Source: Adiantum capillus-veneris | Taxonomy: Eukaryota > Streptophyta > Polypodiopsida > Polypodiales > Pteridaceae | DNA: 64,000 bases | Reading direction: 5' to 3' | NCBI GenBank assembly: GCA_014529385.2 | Contig: CM043962.1 | Span: 126,322,970 to 126,386,969, forward strand | Shown: positions 56,681-64,000 of the stretch, one piece after another | Layout: every line of letters begins with the position of its first letter | Numbering within the stretch: position 1 is the first letter of the stretch | Program-made: the position numbers and the translations under genes | Notes under the pieces: model-generated | What the model saw: only the letters and a program-made list of their open reading frames with translations | Told to the model about the DNA's origin: nothing | The model's database searches: none

Positions 56681-56943
56681 TAATCTATAAAATGTAAATG
56701 GAGAGATGTTCCCTGTTAAGGATTTTGGAAAGTGCCACGTGGAAAGAGGAGCTTTCATAATTCTTGAAAAGTCAAAATTGTACTTTATTGAAGGCGCTTC
56801 ATATCATGTCATGTGAAGACAGGGTGGTTGTGGGGGCACAAATTGTTCCACATGTGTTGCTATAAGAAGACATCGTAGGTTAGGAGAGCGTGAGAGTGTG
56901 TTGAGAAAGACGATGGAAGTGTTCACTAATGCACATTGTTAGT

Positions 56944-56985
<42 letters not shown>

Positions 56986-58177
56986 CACAGATGACACCCA
57001 CCACAAACAAAGGCATTGCATGTAATATATATACATGGCACAAAGACAAAGCATTGATTGTGTGAAGTTCAAAGAGCTTAAATGATGTTGCACATTGAAG
57101 GGTTAGAAGGCGATTAATATTGATGTTGTATGGTTGATGTTATGATGAACCACAATACTGCGTTGCATGCAAACTAATCCACAGAAAGTCACAGGGAACC
57201 ACTAAATTACAAATATATTTGCAAACTAAAAGGCAACAACTAATCTTCTCTCTTCTTCCACGTCTTTCCTCACAAAACCCAACACAAGTTTGAGAACAAG
57301 TAGCTTAAGGGCAATTTTTCATTTGCATCTCCTGAGGACCTTGCCACTTGGATCTCTCCATGAATGTTCATGTTATTTGAGATCCGCATATACAGTTGAC
57401 TCAAACTTGCTTTAATACCTGCCCACATCCAAGCTCACTTAGAATTTGAGATATTCACACATACCTATGTCTGATAGATGGGAGGATGGGTGAAATAGGA
57501 TCTCATTTGGAAAGATGGATCTACCACGTAAGAGGTGAAAACATGATTCATAGATTGGGGATAAAGAAGGCCCATCAGCACTCTGCAAGCCCAAATCGCC
57601 TCCTCTTCACCACACACATAGACTAGGCAATATTGTCTGCATCCACTTCATGTCTTTGAGCCATTTAAGATTCCCATGGTAAGCTACTAAGTAAATTTAC
57701 AAATTTCTTAGCTGTGGTAGCGGTTTGCAATGGATCAATGAATATTTCAATTACGAGCTGACAAGAGAAGGGGGGAGTCTATGACTAGCTTCTCTATACC
57801 GAGAGGAATGAGATCATGGTGTCCTTCCGTGATTCAACTTCACCAAGGACAAGTCAAGGGTGCAACATAATACGCTTGGGAAAAAGAGCCTTGGCAATTG
57901 TCCCATGCACTCTTGACAGTAGTGTATGAAGTGGCCAATTGTTGACGATCTTGAAAATTTGTCAAATAGCTTGTAATGGCTTTGACAAAGTTGACTGCCC
58001 TCCAGTCGTAGAGCCATGAGGACGGGGTTCACCACCCGGTCGTACTGTCCGGGGCTGTCATACATCTATAAGGTTTGGGAATGAGGGGCACTCCTCATGA
58101 TCTCAATGGTTGGGTGGAGAGCTGACGAACTACCCCTCCTTGGTAGGTATGCCCGTAGTGGTGTTATGGTATTCTAG
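56681..58177. other. Upstream region, no gene recognised
   Basis: Includes a CT microsatellite (56947-56982). An open frame on minus at 57814-58065 has no recognised domain. The end, ATTCTAGCA followed by TTGGTTTCAGAGCTTG (58178-58193), resembles an LTR end and a one-base-changed initiator-Met primer site, so part of this may be an old LTR. Confidence 0.4.
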
Positions 58178-58344
58178 CATTGGTTTCAGAGCTTGTTTTT
58201 TGTTCAATCAGGCGCATGAAGCGGGCCCAACATACCTTAGAACCACAAGCTTGCATTATATCGAATGGGTTTTTTGGAGGATAAGGGCGTGGATAAGCTT
58301 GTTGGACACAAAAAATGGAACAAGTTCGCCATAGTTGGGGGAAG

Positions 58345-58482
<138 letters not shown>

Positions 58483-60304
58483 AACACAAACCCCTCCAAC
58501 GCCCTCTCGCGTTCACTCTTTTTCTCCTCTTGCCCCAAGCTCGCCTTCGCTATTGCTTGGGGGGTTGCTACTTTCATCGAAACTCTTCCCCATCGGGTGT
58601 TGTGATTGGAGTTGCTCCTTTCCTCCATTAGCCATAGCTAGCCACGCCATTGACTGTAGCCGATGACAATCATCGATCGTCGTCACCCTCGGACAACGCC
58701 ATTGTAGACCCTGTTGTCGTTGTAATCTATTGCCACCGCCATCACTGCCGGTTACCGACGTCATCAAACCCCAAAGTGGTTCTTTGTATTCACAAAGAGC
58801 TTCACAAGTACGAATTTTTTGGCTACAAAGCCCACACTGGCATTTAAAACAAAGGCGGAGCTCTTGGCACAATAGTCTCATGCAAAGGAAATACGACAAC
58901 ACCAACGCATAACTGTCCGAAGAGAGAGAGGTGACTATGTTTCTCTCTTCCTCATTTGTTAGCCTTTTTTTTTGCAAATCTTTTTATATTATTTTCTCAC
59001 ATTTAATTTTCTAGAAAAAATTAAAAAAATTGTCTGCCCATTGTAGTGTGTCCCCCGCCACCCTCTAGTCCCCTTAGGATTTTTGGATTTACTCTCATCA
59101 ATTGTGTGCTTAACCCCGACCAAATTGTTCGACGAAATGCTAGGTTCTCTCCCGTTCCAAAGTGTGCTCCTCCGTCACGTGATGTGACCCGCAAACGCCT
59201 CCATGTCTGTAGAGCCTATCTTTGGACTCGGTGCGCCCGTAGAGGCCTCCAACCGTGATGACCCTCCTTTAGCCACGATGAGCCAGATCTTATGGACACC
59301 GACATCATTGAGGGAGATGATGAGGACCTCTTGAATGACGAAGGTGGTGACTATGACCTAGTGGACCCTGCCAACATCCTGTCAGAGACGGAGCTCTCTA
59401 GTGGGATGTTTAAATTGTTACAGATGGGAGCGTGAAAGACCCTGCAAAATATTGAAAACAATATACTACATGGCATAAAAACAATAGATCTGCATATCTG
59501 TTAATCATACTTGCACATGGTCAAAGCTATACACGATAAGATAGAGATAGAGAGTGAGAGAGAGTAAGGGAGCACGTGCACATGCACCTCCTACACCGGC
59601 CCGGCGAGAGAGAAGAGAGGAGAGAAGAGAAGAATTGACACATGCAATGGGTGCAATCTCCCCCCGTGCAAGAGAAAGCACTTTCCTCTTGCTCGTATTT
59701 ATTTATAGATTTCTTGAATGCTCAAAGTGAATACATACTGGTTGATTGGGCATAAATGGCCATAGCTCATAAAGAGCAGTTAAGTAATAAAATGTCCGTA
59801 AATATGCTATCCTTTTGCATAACCCTTAGCTTTTTCATCCTATCACTTGCAATAAATATGTGATTTTTCATTTTCATTACATACCTCTCCGTTAGAAAGC
59901 AATTGTCCTCAGTTGCTGCAAAGATAGGAAACTGGAAACCATACTTATAAAAAACAATGGTTAGTATTATGTGTAAGAAGTATGACAAGAAAAATTCATA
60001 AAATCAAACAACATTTTCTTATGCCTTCCGTCATCTACATACTACATATTCTAGTGTCCCATACCACTAGAATATGCAGTATATGTTATATCCTGATGAA
60101 TCAGGATATCATTGGTCACACTCATAGTTCAATAAATCAATTCTCATAAATCTCAAGTCCAATTTCATAAACACTATCGCGACACAAAATCATCATATTC
60201 CAAATTCAATTCCAAATCCAAATATCTTTGATTTTATATGCCTGGGTAACAAAATCATACTAAGGACACTGGTGGCTAGTCACTAGCAGGATTTTGTGAT
60301 CAAT

Positions 60305-60565
60305 GTTGCCTCAATCGATGAATCTACACCGATAAGACGTATTGCCTAAATTGGAAAATTTTCACTAATGCTCCTAAATCAGCGGATCTGCACATAATAT
60401 TGTTTAAAATAATATTGTTTGTTGGTGTGCTGCCTAAATTGACGAATCTGCACTCGTGATGCCTAAATCGGCGGATCTGCACGTACAACTGGTGTTGCCT
60501 AAATCGGTGAATCTACACTAGGATGAGTATTTACACACTGCCTAAATTGGAGAATCTATGTGCAA
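60305..60565 (+). repeat. Array of TGCCTAAATCGGCGGATCTG-like units
   Basis: About seven diverged units at roughly 60309, 60344, 60372, 60429, 60459, 60495 and 60538, 28-57 bp apart, each with CTAAAT(C/T)GG..GAATCT or GGATCTGCAC. Confidence 0.75.
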
Positions 60566-61809
60566 GTGACCAATGGACTAGACAAGGCATTAAAAAAACA
60601 TGAAACATTCACTACCTGTGTGACATCAAATTGGAGTATGTTTGAGCAGTAAAGTACATACGGCTGTTGTTCATTATCCAGAGCATCTTAGCTCAATAAA
60701 TGAGTAGCTACATAACTTAATGACAAATCATCTCAACAAAAATTCCATTGAGTGCAAGTGGGAGCCATGACGATATAAGTGTTTGATTGCAGAGCTTATA
60801 AGACAATGGAGGTAAATAAAAGACGAGAGCCGTATTTGATGTACATACCTGGAGGATATTCTGCATCTAAAAATCTATGTACCTATGTATGCATGTCAAG
60901 AGAGCTGTGTTGTCTCTTTGAATGGTATTAGTAGACACATCTAGGAGTGTAGCACAATTTTGAATGAGAGAGTTAGTATACTCAACCATTAAGTAGTAAG
61001 GTATAGATTAGTTAAGATATTTGATGATAACAAGCAAGGAAGGTTTTGTAGAATTTGATAGAACATGGCTAGTATATTATCACTCAAGATTTTGAAATGA
61101 TTTTGCAATTTAAAACAGGGGGATGGCTTATCTGACTGCCTCGCATTACGGTCTGCATAGGTTTTTGTGAATCCTTAGACGTTGAAAATAAAAAAATTGA
61201 AGATCGTTCTCAAAATCATTTGGTTAAGTTCAATCACGACAGATACTTGTATTGCCTTAAGATCGTGGTTAACCTAATAAAGGTAGTGTTGTTGACTAGT
61301 GCTACTGTAATTAACAACTAGTAATATATAACAATGAGTCATTTGAAGAGGACAAAATCAAGAAAATTTCACAATTTTTATAAGTGCAACAAATTTTAAG
61401 CCCTACATATGAGTTCATGACTTTTTATAACCTCCATTGATGAAATAAATCACCGAAAGACCATGTAGTGTCATCATCATACAAGTTGAAAAAAGTGCTC
61501 ACAACCCAAGCTTATAGTAAGATGTTGTAAAGCACAAATGCTTGGATATTTGGTCAGATAGAGTTTTAAAACTTGGCCTAACTAAATGATTAACCAGTAT
61601 TTACTGATATGAATAATGAGGTTGCTAGATTGAGGAACAGATTCTTCAGTGTGATGATACATAAGTGACAAAAAAGTCACACCTTCTTGGTGGAGGTATT
61701 ACGGTATGCAAAGTAGAGTGAAGGTGGTCAATGAGGGGTAGAGAGGGTGGCTCAAGCGAGAGGAAAGGAGTCTATAGTGAGAGAGGAGAAAGCTAATGGT
61801 TGCACGGTG

Positions 61810-61836
61810 GGGGGGGGGGGGGGGGGGGGGGGGGGG
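61810..61836 (+). repeat. Poly-G run
   Basis: About 27 consecutive G. No coding region. Confidence 0.95.
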
Positions 61837-62306
61837 TAATACCATGCTATAGGCAAAGCACGAGAGGAGAGTGCGAGGAGACATGAGAATAGAGAGGGGA
61901 GAGGTAATCCCAAGAGATCCTTTGTAAGGAGGGACAATAGAGTGATTGAGAGGATTAGCATGGTTGAATCCGTAGCTTATGGGAGTGTGGTTGAAATTCC
62001 ACAGAGGATTCGACATGTAGCAGTGTTCAACACAGGAGTCGACATGCTTGTGTCGACACTCGTGAGGCTTGTGTTGTTGCGATGAACATGAAGTTGATAG
62101 CTTGAGTTGGAGAAGGTTGGGCCAAATATAGTTGGTGCATAATCAGGCTTACGCTGCAGGTGGTTGTGGTGCAGAATGAGCTACGGTTAGCCGCCAGAAA
62201 AAAAAGATATAGAAAAAGGAGAGAACTTCATAGAGGGATACATTGCATGAGTGAGTGGGTGGTTGTCGGACGTGGTAAGATAGAGAGAGGTAGTTGGTCT
62301 ATGGTC

Positions 62307-62421
<115 letters not shown>

Positions 62422-62487
62422 GACTATTTGTTTGGTTGAGGTTGACCGACACCATGCATAACATGAAAAAAAAAGTGGGTGAAAGTG

Positions 62488-62644
<157 letters not shown>

Positions 62645-62732
62645 AATTGAGAAAGGTTGAGAGCGAGAAGGCTTTCGATGGTTGGCCAGGAAGAGAGAAA
62701 GATTTTGGGCAGTCATGGGGGCATGGGAGAGT

Positions 62733-62735
62733 TGT

Positions 62736-62811
<76 letters not shown>
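62733..62811 (+). repeat. TG then GA compound microsatellite, second
   Basis: Same TG-then-GA order as at 62493-62641, shorter. Confidence 0.97.
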
Positions 62812-62814
<3 letters not shown>

Positions 62815-63910
62815 AAGAAATTGTGTGGGTATGGATTTCATGCATAGGTGGTTGGATAACTGGCTCTCAACATCCCCTGGTTGGTGACTCGATGGCATGT
62901 GGTGGACAACTACATGCACCAACACATTTGACAGCACCTCCACTTTCTTCAGTCAAAAAGGACCACAAGCGTAGCTGTTGAATGCTACCAAATGACAGCC
63001 GCTAACGGTGTTGCTTTCGTGACCTGTTGCAGTACGTGCTAACGGTCATTCCTGCAGCTTGCATGACCTTCAACTACAACCCCACCTTCTGCGCTATGTT
63101 ATTCCCACAAGCTCTGCAACATTCGCCACATCATGTGGCACTTGTTGTCAAATCCGTTGCGTTCTACTGCACCAACTGTCTGCTCGGCTTTGTGTTGATT
63201 CCAAATCCTCATAGTTTCATCTCTGCCATAAGCTGAACTGTTGTGAGCATGTTGTTGTGTCTTGATGCTGCTATTGGATGACATGTGGTAGAGGTAATTC
63301 GAGGTGTGCAGAAGCCGCTTCACTTCAGATAAATAAATGAATAAATAACTATTTCCTTTGGGCACCTTTTGCACGGTGTAAAAGGATTAATCCATTATCT
63401 TCTCTTCTACTAGCTCCTAGGTTCAAGACCACTCAATACACATTTGAGGCATCTTGAATGCCTAGAAGTCTCTTGAATTTCTCACTAAGATTTTACAGTT
63501 GGTATATGGTATGTCTAAGTTCAAGATTTCGATCTCCTAGATCTCGAAGGTCTCCATGGGAGTATTTTTACTACATTAAAGCTTCTCTACTAGTACTTCT
63601 TCTTCTTCTACTATTTGTACTCTCTATTTATGTATCTCTATATACTTAGTTTAATCCACTTTGCAATCTCGCATCGTTATGGCATAAATACCTCTAAACA
63701 ATCTCAGACCTCTGCTGCCTGCTGCATTAAAATAGTTGCACTCATTTTGAAGGATTATCCAATCAAACAAGAGCTATGCTCTGTTCAGTACAATTAACAC
63801 TAATTTTGACAAAGTCTAATAAATTAAAGGCATGTGCAAGTAGAAGAGGGAAAAAGAACATTTATAGAAATGAAGTACTTAGTTGTTGATGATCTTTGGA
63901 GCGTAGCCTA

Positions 63911-63923
63911 CGCTCTGATACCA
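63911..63923 (-). other. Primer-binding site of element M
   Basis: TGGTATCAGAGCG on the minus strand, one base from the LTR starting at 63925. Confidence 0.75.
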
Positions 63924-64000
63924 CTGCTACAGTCGAGAGTGTGGAAGACCCTACAAAATACTGAAAACAACATACTTCATGGCATAAAAACATCAGATCT

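Noticed and set aside
57814-58065. 83-codon minus-strand open frame
   Set aside because: Looks protein-like but no domain recognised; could be a Gag remnant, not enough support.
59046-59415. Possible coding remnant (acidic HDEPDLMDTDIIEGDDED stretch)
   Set aside because: Frames are short and shifted, and I could not assign it to a family; left unannotated.
60305-60565. CRISPR-like spaced repeats
   Set aside because: Repeat cores vary and spacers are of unequal length in a plant-type transposon.

Overview
The window looks like part of a large, repeat-rich land-plant nuclear genome. It holds one split host gene with plant-like GT..AG introns, many Ty3/gypsy chromoviruses (integrase plus C-terminal chromodomain), CCCTAA-type telomere-like repeats inside LTRs, and long AT, GA and CA microsatellites. 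It also holds a Penelope-like retroelement fragment. A seed-free plant such as a fern or lycophyte is a reasonable guess, but I cannot decide the species from sequence alone. There are no bacterial operons, and I saw no rRNA, tRNA or CRISPR array.

Host gene. Seven exons on the minus strand, from about 56548 down to 38368, encode the SPRY, LisH and start of the CTLH domain of a RanBPM/RanBP9-10-like protein. All exon phases and GT..AG junctions fit. Intron 1 is about 13.7 kb. Intron 7 runs at least 38.4 kb, off the left edge, so the remaining CTLH/CRA exons should lie outside the window.

1-32638 (inside intron 7): a set of nested retrotransposons resolved by target-site duplications (TSDs). 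Non-autonomous element A spans the whole block. Its 3' LTR is split by solo LTR B0 (TSD TGTTC) and by non-autonomous element B2. B0 was itself split by gypsy F (TSD GAGAC, reverse), gypsy E (TSD GAATT) and non-autonomous B1 (TSD GACCT/AACCT). B2 was split by gypsy C1 (TSD GCACG). F carries a 738-bp hAT-like DNA transposon inside its integrase.

32639-38367: gypsy pol fragments, microsatellites, a 794-bp duplicated integrase-plus-LTR unit, a reversed A-type LTR, a very short LTR element (L), another LTR fragment and an L1-type LINE fragment.

44273-52958 (inside intron 1): gypsy element D is complete. Its two 1478-bp LTRs differ at one base by my reading, it has a perfect TSD (CCTCC), and one uninterrupted 1702-codon Gag-Pol frame. 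It looks very young and possibly still mobile. Beside it are old Ty1/copia pieces and the Penelope-like fragment.

56549-64000: upstream region of the host gene, with large CT/GA/TG microsatellites, a degenerate motif array and part of another reversed LTR element (M).

The most unusual signals are a roughly 42-nt motif shared by LTRs of many otherwise different families, telobox/telomere-like arrays that make up the upstream part of LTRs, a repeated hairpin-like module in the B elements, and the Penelope-like fragment.
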